A stretch of DNA of 64,000 nucleotides from Diogma glabrata (lineage: Eukaryota > Arthropoda > Insecta > Diptera > Cylindrotomidae), in the NCBI GenBank assembly GCA_963693315.1, contig OY856188.1, positions 184,418,024 through 184,482,023 on the forward strand. Direction: 5' to 3'. The notes beneath the pieces are model-generated. The model searched no databases and was not told the DNA's origin. It was given only the letters and a program-made list of their open reading frames with translations. The stretch's first letter is position 1, and every line of letters begins with the position of its first letter. Positions 48,191 to 58,890 of the stretch are shown here, piece after piece. The translations under genes were made by a program, and so were the position numbers.

Positions 48191-49780
48191 ACATTGGAAA
48201 AGAAAATATTTGAATAAATTCACGGTTGTAGCAATTCAAATTTTTTTTAGTCATCATAATTTCAAATGTTCCTTGGAAAGGGTTGAGAGTAGAAATTTCG
48301 AAAAAAAATTATTTTCGACTTTCATGAATGAAGTGTCATGAAAAATGTGATTTTTTTGTATAGTTCAAAGGAAACATGTGAATTTTGTTTTTCTTTCTCT
48401 TCCCCTTATATCCAACATTCCACAACAAACTATAAAACACATTGCAACTGTGTGTCCAATTCGACGTTACAATGGCAACATCTCAGACATCCATTTGGCA
48501 ACTCCCGATGTAGTAGCATGGATAGACTCGCTCGATGTAAACATCTAATGTTCAAATGTACTGCCCTACTTCAAATATTTTACTTTTTAATTTTTACTTA
48601 AAAGACGCGCAATCAAATCGATTGTAAGTTCATTTAATGTGTATGTTTTGTTTTGTTTTAGGTAGATTTCATAGAAGAGTCTACCTATTTTTAAGTTTAA
48701 TTTTTAATGTGTCACAAAAAAAAACCATACGCTAAATAAAATAAATATCCAACATTATAGAGAAGCGAGAAATCGGAAAAATTCACGGTACTAGGAAATG
48801 TTGTAAAGATTGAATGAAAATTATAATGGTGGACTCATCATTTCAAATGTTCTTTTAAGGCGGTTGAAAGAAGACGTTTTGAAAAAAAATATTATTGACA
48901 TGGACAAATTTTGGGAGTCACATGAAATTGAATTTTTTTCCAGTCCAAAGCATTACTTCGGTCTGCAAGACCTAAGCATTTTTTTTATTATTTTTAATGC
49001 ACCGTTTTTGATTTATTATTAAAATTGTATTTTTGTGAAGGACTTTTGATTTGGAGATATGTACATTGATTAAAAACTCTATTTTTGAGTTGTGATTTGA
49101 AAGAGTGACAAATGTAATCATATGGAAATTGAGAAAATTCTTTACATTCTAAATCTATTTTAAGTGCTTAGCACTATTATGGTATTACCATAATAAATTA
49201 ATAATAAAAATAGTATTATTAATTTAGATTATGAATATTGTTTTAAAGATATTTTTATTGTTTTATAATATTTTTAACTTACGTAAGGGGTAAGCAAAAA
49301 AAGAAAGATTTCAAGAACCACCTTATGTTCATGCATTTGCATTTCGTTTAGGTTTTGTTAGAATAGTAGCAATATTATTCAGGATTTATTAATTTTTCAT
49401 GAGAAACTTTGTGGGCTGTCAAAACGACATCAGATTGCATATTATTTCTTACTTATAAATGGTTAATAAGTTCAATATTCATTACGTTAAAGATTTGTAT
49501 GTGATTTTATCATAATAAAAATCATATAAAAATAATAATGGTTTTTACCAAACTTTGGAGAAAGATTAATTTATAAAATAAAGCAATACAATGAATTTGG
49601 AATACAATAAAATAATACAAAAAACTAGTAGATCTTGAAAAAATTGAATAACAAAATTGTACAATCATACAAAGTGTAAAACTTTTCCCATTCCGTATGA
49701 TTTTTTCAACCAAAAAAAGTCACCTATTCCTCCAATTCGGTTTTGCTCTATAACTTTAGTCCCCAATGCTGTAAGAGAAA
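48191..49780. other. AT-rich region with repeat fragments
   Basis: Diverged pieces of the block preceding the GTGTCACGACA repeat recur at 48190-48320 and 48800-48890. A short hairpin related to R ends lies at 48659-48692 (TAGGTAGATTTCATAGAAGA). A T-type terminal hairpin (TTACTTCGGTCTGCAAGACC) is at 48953-48972. 49000-49780 shows nothing recognisable. No gene. Confidence 0.5.
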
Positions 49781-51170
49781 AAAGTCCAAGCGGCACGTAT
49801 ATCCGCTAGAAATAGGTAGATTTCGAGATCAGACAGTTTTGTGTGCCAGTAGAATCTGATGTATCAGATTAGTTTAAACAAAACAAACTAATTTCAAACA
49901 GATATCGAACAAATTTAAAAAGAAAATTAGCTACCTACAAGCAAAATTATATGTATCCAATTTTGCAACAAACAAATATCAAATCTACCACAGAACATGT
50001 GTGTGATAATTTATGACACAAACCTACTCTATATCATATGTCGTGCAATTACTGCAAAATATCAAAATAGTTTATTTCTAAGAAAAAAAAATTAATTTCT
50101 TCTATTCAAATCTTTTATTTTTTGACTGTTATAAGGTTGAGATTGACTGTTATAAGGTTTTTGGAAATTGTAATTGGGGATTGTTGCAAACTTTTTTGTT
50201 GAAGCCAACAAGTCAAAAACCTCTAACTGCAGAGGTTTATATTTATAAGAAACGGATTAAAATGTTTCCACAGATTCTAAATTTATGAAGATTTTAAAAA
50301 TATTAGTATCCAAACGGCCGTTATAACGGATTAAAAAAAACACTTTTTTTTCTAGTATAAAGCCTATAGTTCCTTAACCATGTGTCAGATTTTTCTGATT
50401 TACGAACTCGTCCAAGATATTATTAAAACACACATTTTTAAGGAAAGTTTTTTGATCTGGCTCCACAAATGCAACCGTGAGAGTGCCGGTTGATTCAAAC
50501 GCATTTTGTGTTTTACAAGCTTTTTTGTTGGAGCCGTTCACTCAGAAACCTCCAACTGCAGAGGTCTTTTTTTTGAAAAAAACTGATTAAAAAGGTTTCA
50601 AAGATTCTAAATTTATGAAGTTTTTAAAAGTATTAGAATCCAAACGGCCGTTATAACGGATCTAAAAAACAGAGTTTTTTCTAGTATAAAGCCTCTAGTT
50701 TCTTAACCATGTGTTGGATTGGGCTGATTTACGAACTTGTCCAACATATTAACAAAACGCACATTTTTAGAAAAGGTTTTTTGATCTGGCCCTATAAATG
50801 CGACCGTGAGAGTGCCGGTTGTTTCAAAAAAAAATTTTTTTTTGCAAACTTTTTTGTTGGAGCCGCTCATTCAGGAACCTTTAATTGCAGAGGTCTAGAT
50901 TTAAAACAAATTGATAAAAAAGATTCCAAAAATTCTAAATTTGTTAAATTTTTTGAAATATTGGTATCCAAACGGCCGTTATAACGGTTTTAAAAAATCA
51001 ATTTTTTTCAGAAAAAAGCCTCTAGTTTCTTAACCACGTGTTGGATTTTGCTGATTCACGAACTTGTCCAAGATATTATTAAAACACACAAGTACAGAAA
51101 ATTTTTTTGATCTACCTCAACAAATGAGACCGTGAGAGTGCCGGTCGTTTTCGTTATATCTCATATCGTT

Positions 51171-51203
<33 letters not shown>

Positions 51204-51334
51204 ATAAATTTTTTTTTTTTTTTGTTTTTTTGTCTCCGCTTATCATATATAGTCGTTTGGCACAAAAATTTTTCCGAAATTCCGAGATGAAGCCCATTGC
51301 AATAGGTAGATTTTTATATGAAATCTACCTAAAA
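49781..51334 (+). repeat. Family R repeat, copy 3, complete
   Basis: A 1554-bp copy that defines the family: left end AAAGTCCAAGCGGCACGTAT; AATAGGTAGATTT at 49810; hairpins AATCTGATGTATCAGATT (49853-49870) and TAGTTTAAACAAAACAAACTA next to it; then tandem units with CCGTTATAACGG near 50316, 50644 and 50972 (period 328 bp); a short TA tract (51170-51206); a T-run; and the right-end hairpin with AGGTAGATTT stem at 51305-51332. The inner GGTAGATTT is thus repeated inverted at both ends. No frame codes for a recognisable protein. The layout (subterminal inverted repeat, central tandem repeat, microsatellite, 3' hairpin, no clear target duplication) is like DINE-1/Helentron non-autonomous elements; that assignment is inference. 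Confidence 0.85.
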
Positions 51335-52089
51335 CAAGAAAGGTTAAAAAACTTAACTTATAATCCAAATACCTAGTATAGACATGGAATCTTAGGGTAT
51401 TCAGAGACGTAAGTATATAATTTATTATAATTGAATAACTTTGAATAAACTAACTAGCTTTGAATAAAAGAAAACACCTGACGTGCTAACTTTAGTGGCT
51501 ATTCCAAATTCTCTTCGGAAACGGATTTGAATGCGATTAATATTATAAGATAAAATTAAATTTAGCTGCGAGAAACGATGTTTATGGACTAAATATATAT
51601 AATATGTCTAAAAATCAATTATACTCATGTTTTGTTTTGAGGAAAAACAAGTTAATTTTATCAACTTAACTAATAAATATTGCTAAAGGAGACAAACTAT
51701 TAACAATTGATTGTAAGAGCACGAGATATCGATTTACACCGTATATATATTTGAAGCACACTTTTCATATCTATTAATATGCTTATGATAAACGACCAGT
51801 TTCCTTACCTATTCAAACGGAACTGGTTAAAATATTTATTAAATAACAATAGTAAAGCTATATAAAGATGTAAAACAAAAATAAGTTTGTAATTAAGTTG
51901 TAACTAATAGGCAAGTAAAGTTGATAATCTCTAGAAAAACAAACTTAAACGATAAAAAACTAGAACTAAGAGCTTCAGTAGGGCAATACTTCACTAGAAA
52001 GCTAGAACGCTTGTTATTTAACTTCATCTGTTACCAAATTTTTCTATCTAATTATTTTACCCTTTCTAGGAACCTTCTATTCAATATAC
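51335..52089 (+). promoter_or_regulatory. Upstream region of yellow-B with a candidate TATA box and 5' UTR intron
   Basis: TATATAAAG at 51859-51867 is a good TATA-box match. A pyrimidine-rich AG (TTTTACCCTTTCTAG, ending at 52069) lies 20 bases before the ATG and looks like a splice acceptor; GCAAGTAAAG near 51911 could be its donor. yellow-A also has an acceptor-like AG just before its ATG. All of this is inference from motifs. Confidence 0.4.
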
Positions 52090-53664
52090 ATGGCGTATCA
52101 ATGGAGCTCGGTAAAAATTCTTATAGTAGCGCTGTTAGTATCCATTTTTTGTTTTTCAACAGTACAGCTTGCCAATAACTTAAAACTGTTTGCATATTGG
52201 AAGGAAATGAAATATAAATTTCCCTCGAAGGATATAAAAAACAATGCTCTTAAAGATGGAAATTATACCCGCGGGAATTCAATTCCTCTTGATTTGGCTG
52301 TTCATTATGCAGGTTTGTTTATATTTGATCTCGTAGAGCTAAGTTTATTGTTTACTTTTATTATTTTGCAGTCTGTTACGTATAAAAATTATATTAACTA
52401 TAGTGCTATAAAATAATAGACCTAATAAGACTATATAAATACTTGTTAAATATTTATTTTTTTCAAATTTTAGATCCAGAAAAGCCAAAAGTATTTGTAA
52501 TTGTTCCCAAATTCTTAACTGGTGTTCCTGTTACTCTTGGATATATTACCAAAAAACTAGGAAAAAAGGAACCCAAACTCAAACCATATCCTGATTATAC
52601 TTGGCATTCAGGTGGCAGAGACTGCACTCGTATAACATCAGCAATACGAGTTGTGATTGATAAATGTAACCGTTTATGGGTTGTTGATTCTGGAAGAATT
52701 GGATATAATCAAGTTTGCCCACCTCAAATTCTTGGGTTTGACTTGCAAACAAATCAACAAGTTCATCGCTATCAAATTCCTGCATCACAATATACACCAG
52801 GAAAATCCCTGTTTACAACACCGGTAAGAAAATAAGCTTATACATTTATATTATACAAAAACAATTCCATGAGCAAGCAGTCCCTTTTTTTAATAGTTGG
52901 TTAACATTCAAGAATCATCAGGAGGAAATTGTGAGAATACAATGATATATTTAGCTGATACGGAAGCATTTGGATTAGTTGTTTACGATTTAAGTTGTGG
53001 TGATTCATGGCGGTTTGAAAGCAAGCTTATGAATCCTGTGCTAAATATGAAAATTTTACTGTTTCTGGACAATCATTTATGTTAAAGTATGGTATCTTAG
53101 GAATGGCCTTATCATCACATTGCAAGCCCCAAAATGAAAGATATCTTTATTTTAACGCCCTTGCAAGTATAACAGAAAATACCGTTCCTCTAAGGTTCTT
53201 AGATAATAAATCAAATGTGGCTTCAACGGCTTACGAGTACGCATTTCAAGTAATAAGTTTACTTGTGTGAATATTTAAACCTGCAATACTAATAAAGTTT
53301 TATTAATAATTTAGAAAATTGGATTACGTGGAATACAATCCATTGTAGAAGCGATGGATAAAAATGGTAATTTATTCTTCAGTATAACAAGTCCAAATGC
53401 AATAGTTTGTTGGGATTCATCAAAGGCCTACATAAAATCGAATATGAAAATTGTTGCTGAAAGTAAACAAAATCTACAAACTGTTACTGGACTCAAAATG
53501 TAACAAATTCGTTGGGTAAGGAAGAACTTTGGGTGTTATCCAATCGTTATCAAAAATTTATTACTGGTACATTGGAAAATTATAAGGTCAACTTTAGAAT
53601 TCTTACTATACCACTTAAAGATCTTTTACATAATAAAAAATGCAGAGGAACATTAATCAAATAA
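52090..53664 (+). pseudogene. Yellow / MRJP family paralog (yellow-B), frame-disrupted
   Basis: Exons 52090-52312, 52474-52823, 52897-53249 and 53315-53664 with GT-AG introns of 161, 73 and 65 bp at the same positions as in yellow-A (exon 1 is 223 bp in both). Signal peptide at the start (VKILIVALLVSIFCFSTVQ). Conserved blocks: LKLFAYWKEMKYKFPS, PYPDYTWHSGGRDC, CNRLWVVDSGRIGY, CPPQILGFDL, NTMIYLADTEAFGLVVYDL, YGILGMALSS, LYFNALASITENTVPLRFL, KIGLRGIQSIVEAMDKNGNL and EELWVLSNRYQKFITG. Two one-base breaks: near 53045 in exon 3 and near 53503 in exon 4, where a TAA stop arises. Exon 3 is also 67 bases shorter than its yellow-A equivalent, losing about 22 codons after GMALSS. AATAAA at 53693. Either a young pseudogene or a gene with sequencing errors beside an assembly gap. 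Confidence 0.9.
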
Positions 53665-53699
53665 CTTTCCTAATGAATTGTCGTTTTTTTTAAATAAAA

Positions 53700-54248
53700 T
53701 TTTTAAAAAATTGTCAGATAAAACTGAGAACCAAATTTAAAATAAATATTTTGTTTATTTAGAAATATAAGTATCGTCTAAAATTTGGTTTTCGGATGTT
53801 CAAATATTACAGACTAATGGTATATTGTTCCAATTCAATTACACACACTTCTTAGACAATAATATGATTGAAACGAAATATTGGAACAAACCATTTAGTA
53901 TTTTTCAATAAATCGAGCTAGGTAGGCAATGAGTTACTATTGTGTGCTCTTATTTTGAAAATCAAAACTTTCTTTATTAAGTGGATAAGACTTCCATCTA
54001 GGTCAAAGTGTTTTAAGCAAAACAATTAACAACCATCAATACGCCGGTTTTCCAAACAACAAACAGTAAACTAATATATTTTATACAGTGGAAAAACTAT
54101 AGCTGATCACCCATATAAAACTAATCGATTAAGCTAAATGCTTCAAGAGAAACGCAACTATAAAATTGAGTAAATGGATGAAATTAACACTGGTGAGGGA
54201 ATTGCTATATGGAACATATACGCATTTTTTCTCATGGAATTGATGGAA
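53700..54248. other. Region between yellow-B and the gap
   Basis: Nothing recognised. Confidence 0.5.
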
Positions 54249-54448
54249 NNNNNNNNNNNNNNNNNNNNNNNNNNNNNNNNNNNNNNNNNNNNNNNNNNNN
54301 NNNNNNNNNNNNNNNNNNNNNNNNNNNNNNNNNNNNNNNNNNNNNNNNNNNNNNNNNNNNNNNNNNNNNNNNNNNNNNNNNNNNNNNNNNNNNNNNNNNN
54401 NNNNNNNNNNNNNNNNNNNNNNNNNNNNNNNNNNNNNNNNNNNNNNNN
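54249..54448. other. Assembly gap, 200 N
   Basis: Exactly 200 ambiguous bases, a conventional scaffold-gap size. Its true length is unknown; frames crossing it are meaningless. Confidence 0.99.
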
Positions 54449-54648
54449 AAAATTCTGATACAAAAAATAAACACAACTTGACAAATGAAATAAAAAACTT
54501 ATTATGAAAACTTACAATCAAAAAAGAAAAAGCTAACTATATAAAAAATAATGAAAGAAAATACAAAACAATAATACAATGATAAAAAATTAGAAAATGT
54601 TAAGTAGAAAAAGCTCTATGATGTTTAATGTTTAAAATAAAAAATTTT
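54449..54648. other. Region between the gap and the Penelope-like element
   Basis: AT-rich; probably 3' untranslated sequence of the element that ends at 54649. Confidence 0.4.
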
Positions 54649-56400
54649 TTAGTTTTGCAGAACAAAATCATAAGTGTTTTGAAGAAAATTCGTATCAGTT
54701 TGTATATTTATACAATTTTTATTTTGTTTGATGCGAATCATTTCCAGAATTCTACGTTTGTTTAAATTTTTTTCTTTATCCAAAATTTTGAAATTTTGAA
54801 GGGGTAGATCTGTACTGCAGCTTTTCTTATGGTTGGATAATGCACTGATATTTTCATTATTTTGTTTTTTTGCGTCGTTTAGATGTTGCTTTATACGTTT
54901 TCCTAGATATTGCTGTGTTTGCCCTATGTAAGATTTACCACATTCACAATCAGCTTGATAAACTAAATTGGATTCAATATTCATAGGTATTTTATCTTTT
55001 AATTTTGAAAAAATAGTGTTATATAAACTATTATTAGCTGTTCCTACAACTTCGAAATTAAAGTTTTTTAACAAGTGTTTTATTTGTTCGAAAAGACTTT
55101 TGACATAAGGTATAGTCATGTAAATTTTGTTGTTGTTCATCAATGTTGATTTTGCTAAGACAGTGTTTTCATTACTGTAAATTTGTTGATTTACTAATTT
55201 ACGTATAAAGTTTTCTGGATAATTATTTTTTTGGAGAGTTTCAAAAAGTAAATTTAAATTTTTGTTATGGAATTTTGGATCAGATAAGCTCAAGATTTTT
55301 TTAACCATTAAGGTGACAGTGTTTTTCTTATAAGATAAGGGTAGCCATGAATTAAAGTTCAAGTATCTACCTGACCATGTTTTCTTATGGAACCAATCAG
55401 TAATTAGTTTGCCATTACTTTGACGATGTATGATAAGATCTAAAAACGGTAGGCAGCAATCATTTTCTGTTTCAATCGTGAACTGTATATTCCTGTTAAA
55501 ATTATTAAACTTATTTAGAAAATCTTGTATTTTGTTTTTGGGACAAGCAGTTAGAATGTCGTCCACATATCTAAAGAAAAATGGTGGTTTGAAGGTCATA
55601 TCTTTTAACACAGTTTTTTCAACATATTCCATAATTAGATTAGCACAAGATGGGCTTACAGGAGATCCCATTGGACTACCGAAAATTTGTTTATATGCTT
55701 CCTGATTATAAGTAAATTCACAATTGTTTAAAACTAGTTCTAATGCTTCTATAAATTGTACCTTTGTCAATTTTAGCTTGTTAAGTTTTTTGATTTCCAT
55801 CCAATTTTGTTTTACAATTTGAACAACAAGATTACTATCCACGTTTGTAAACAAAGAAACAACATCTAAAGAAATCAAAATATAGTCATCGGCCAGTTGA
55901 TATTCACTTAATTTTTCTTTTAAATCTTCTGCATTTTTGACAAATGTTTTAGTTCTTCCCACAAATTTATTTAAAATGCTAGATAAAAATGACGATAAAT
56001 TGTAAAGCGGTGTTCCAATAGAACTTACAATTGGACGAAGAGGGATACCAGCTTTATGAACTTTGGGTAAACCATATAAAGTAGCAGGTATACCGTAATA
56101 AGAACGCAACCATTTTCCTTGATCTTTCGATATTCGTTCTTCAGTTTCCCATGTCATTACCATTTTATTAAGATGTTTTTGAATATTGGCAGTTGGTACT
56201 TTAGCAATTTTTAAGGTCTTGGTCGATGTCCTCATAATCGATGTCCTGATAAGGTCTTGGATGATGTCCTCACGCCAGCGTTGTCTAGGTCTTCCTCTTC
56301 GACGAATACCAGCTGGATGTTGTCGGGATGCTTTTTTTATCATTCTATCTAATGGAGTCCTTTCTACATGACCAAACCATCTAATCCGGTCGGATTTCAT
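54649..56400 (-). CDS. Chimeric frame: LINE tail fused to Penelope-like RT and GIY-YIG endonuclease
   Basis: A 583-codon open frame. Residues about 1-50 (IRWFGHVERTPLDRMIKKAS, GIRRRGRPRQRWREDIIQDL) are the C-terminal tail typical of LINE ORF2 proteins and belong to the LINE that continues upstream to 58470. From about residue 62 it is a Penelope-like element: LYGLPKVHKAGIPLRPIVSS (109), motif A ISLDVVSLFTNV (176), motif B GSPMGSPVSPSCANL (241), catalytic FFFRYVDDIL (275-284), FLDLIIHR, and a C-terminal GIY-YIG endonuclease with CECGKSYIGQTQQYL (about 485-500). The PLE lost its N-terminal part and landed in the LINE so that the frame stays open. RT and endonuclease motifs look intact. Whether any protein is made is unknown; without its own promoter it depends on the host LINE. 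Confidence 0.88.
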   Translation of the reverse strand: MKSDRIRWFGHVERTPLDRMIKKASRQHPAGIRRRGRPRQRWREDIIQDLIRTSIMRTSTKTLKIAKVPTANIQKHLNKMVMTWETEERISKDQGKWLRSYYGIPATLYGLPKVHKAGIPLRPIVSSIGTPLYNLSSFLSSILNKFVGRTKTFVKNAEDLKEKLSEYQLADDYILISLDVVSLFTNVDSNLVVQIVKQNWMEIKKLNKLKLTKVQFIEALELVLNNCEFTYNQEAYKQIFGSPMGSPVSPSCANLIMEYVEKTVLKDMTFKPPFFFRYVDDILTACPKNKIQDFLNKFNNFNRNIQFTIETENDCCLPFLDLIIHRQSNGKLITDWFHKKTWSGRYLNFNSWLPLSYKKNTVTLMVKKILSLSDPKFHNKNLNLLFETLQKNNYPENFIRKLVNQQIYSNENTVLAKSTLMNNNKIYMTIPYVKSLFEQIKHLLKNFNFEVVGTANNSLYNTIFSKLKDKIPMNIESNLVYQADCECGKSYIGQTQQYLGKRIKQHLNDAKKQNNENISALSNHKKSCSTDLPLQNFKILDKEKNLNKRRILEMIRIKQNKNCINIQTDTNFLQNTYDFVLQN

Positions 56401-58470
56401 TCGGATTCTATACTGATTTTCAGCAACTTTACATGGACCATAAATATTTCGTATGACCTTCCTCTCAAATGTTGATAAAATTCTACAATCAGAGGTAGTC
56501 AGTGTCCAGCTTTCACTTTCAAATGTAAGTACAGGTAGGATTAATGCTTTGTAAAGTGTAAGTTTTCACGACTGCGACAGATGTTTTGATCGCAAAAGTT
56601 TTGAGTATGCGTAGAAAACTCTGTATGCAGCAGAGACATGGGCTTTGATATCTGCCTGCATGTCATTTGACGATGTTATTACAGACCCGAGGCATTTGAA
56701 GTTTTCTACGCGTTCTACTTCATAGTTGCCAGTATTCAGATTTCCGGGAGGTATGTTCCTTGTCTTGCTGGTGTTGATTCATAATCCAAGTCGTTTAGCA
56801 TTTCTTTCAAACTGAGAGAGACTATCCTTAATGCGTACTCAAGCACCAAATTAAATAGTCCGGGCACGAGTGCATCACCTTGTCGAACACCTAACCATAT
56901 CAACTATCAAAAGAGTCAGAAACTGATCCTTCGATTACTTTTCTATAGTTTGATCCCGATGTTGTGAGTTTGCACAGAGACACAAGTTTGGCTGGGATAC
57001 CAAGGCATATGAGTGCCAACCAGAGGGTGGCGCATATGATGCTTTCATATGCTTGCCTGAAATCAACGTAGAGCTGGTGAATGCTGATGTTGTACTCACA
57101 ACGTTTTTCCAGAATCATCCTTAAGGTAAAACATTGATTTTCGGTTGAGCGGTTGGGACAAAAACCACACTGATAGTCACCGATGATAGATTCGGTGAAC
57201 AGGATGAGTCGAGCAAGTTCGAGCAACTTCCACTTCTTCTATTGTTAGGTAAGGGACAAAAATCTCCTCACTTGACAGAGCAATTGCTCGATTCGGATAA
57301 ACTTGATTCGACCTATTCAGTAGGTCTTGAAAGTGGGATCGCTATACTGCCGTCATAAGCAAAAACACCGTAACTACCAAAATGTTGGAACTGAGAAAAA
57401 CGACAAAAACTAAAATGGTCTTTGATATTTAACATATATTTATCAATTTTACGGAGTTTTATGAATTGAAATTTTCATGTTTAGAGTCTGTTAACCATGT
57501 TTTTATTTAGCAGGGTCATAGAATAATGCTTTGTGACTGATAAGACAAAATAAACTCATTTTTTGAGTTACGGTGTTTTTGCTTATGACGGCAGTATACT
57601 GCCAGCAGATCACGTTCATCTGTTGTACGCTCGTTGTTTCCATTTTTGATGGCTGTGGATATTAAGTGGAAATCTTTTGTTAGAATCCGCGCATTGGCAC
57701 GTTAGTTGATGGTTTCGACACAGCTCTTGACTTCTTCAGGTGTTTGCGGTTCTTTTCCGTAGGAGTTTTGCTGAGCCTTCTATTGCGCATAGATAGTCAG
57801 TTTGGGAGCTTCGGGTGTTCTTTGTAAACCATTTTACTCGCAGTTTTTGTTTGTGCTCAACGCTTTCGAGGCACTCGGCATCAAACCATTCGTTACGTGC
57901 TTCCGGTGGTCGTTTCCCGATTGTAGAGTGTGCTGTGGATATAATGGTGGATTAAAGCGTTTGCCATTCTTCTTGTATGTTTAATGGCGTCTCAGACGGA
58001 ATATCATGCTCCTCAATGTTTTGCACTACCATTTCCTGATATCTACTCAGCGTTTCCGGATGTTTAAATGCTTCGACATTGCAGCGTACGGTCTTTTTTG
58101 CTTGTCTATTAAATGTAGATGACAACTTGCACTTGTACTTAAAGATGACAAGCATATGATCGGTGTCCATATCACCACCTTTATATGATTGAACGTCAGT
58201 TACACTTGTAGAGTGTCCCTTAGAAATCATGACATGATCGATTTGATTTTTAGTTCTTCCATCGTTTGATTTCCACGTTGCTTTGATTCTTTTATGAGGA
58301 AAGATAGTGCTAGAAATTACTAGATCATCCATCATAGCCAGTATAGCTGCACGAAAACCGTTATTGTTACTGGTATGATGCAAGCTGTTACGGCCGATAT
58401 GTGTTTTAAGTTCTGCACTTCTACCAATTGGCGCATTGAAGTCACCTACCACAATTTATATATCGTGCCG
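56215..58470 (-). pseudogene. LINE ORF2 remnant (endonuclease and RT), target of the PLE insertion
   Basis: Minus strand, from high to low coordinates. 58452-57952 is the end of an APE-type endonuclease: VGDFNAPIGRSAELKTHIGR, RTKNQIDHVMIS and GGDMDTDHMLVIFKYK (catalytic D and H present). 57226-56900 is RT: QCGFCPNRSTENQCFTLR, IHQLYVDFRQAYESI; near 56880-56830 follows QGDALVPGLFNLVLEYALR. Near 56510-56400 come SWTLTTSDCRILSTFERKVI and the tail that runs into the chimeric frame. A 252-bp MITE sits at 57345-57596. The YxDD region is not visible, so the RT is probably dead. This kind of protein is often annotated as craniofacial development protein 2-like plus RNA-directed DNA polymerase. Confidence 0.8.
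57345..57596. mobile_element. 252-bp MITE with TA target site
   Basis: It starts TACTGCCGTCATAAGCAAAA and ends with its reverse complement; terminal inverted repeats of about 33 bp, flanked by TA at 57343-57344 and 57597-57598. Removing it reconnects the LINE sequence (GGATCGC|TACTGCCAGCAG). Probably Tc1/mariner-type, from the TA target. Confidence 0.88.
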
Positions 58471-58712
58471 CGGGATGTTATTGATAACATTGATAAAATA
58501 ATAATTTTTGTCGAGTACGGATATTATTTTATTAGCTCCGTAATTTATTAAATTGTGAAATATTTATTATAAAATAAAACAAGAAAAAATACCAATAAAT
58601 CATTGTGAAAATTTTTTGCCCTACTTTTATTTTAATTTAAACCAATGAATTCTCTAAAAATTAATGACATCATTAAATTTGACAAATAAAATTTGAATTA
58701 TACTAATAACAA
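58471..58712. other. AT-rich spacer after the LINE
   Basis: Nothing recognised. Confidence 0.5.
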
Positions 58713-58802
58713 ATATTTATACGTCTGGCCTACTGGGATATTAAAAATTATCAATCTAATTTTGAAATAATTAGCTGATATCAAAGTAGGCCAACGTATA
58801 AG
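58713..58802. repeat. Hairpin 1 of a pair
   Basis: TATACGTCTGGCCTACTGGG and its imperfect inverse (AGTAGGCCAACGTATA) flank an AT-rich loop of about 40 bp. Confidence 0.7.
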
Positions 58803-58890
58803 TCATAAAAAATATATAAATAAATGAAAAATGGCAAAAAAATTTTCCAAACGAATTCTCCTCGTTCGTTGATAAATTCTCATAATTTTT

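Noticed and set aside
52579..52797. Minus-strand frame inside yellow-B exon 2
   Set aside because: Antisense shadow of a well-supported exon.
54129..54521. Frames across the N gap
   Set aside because: Composed of undetermined residues.
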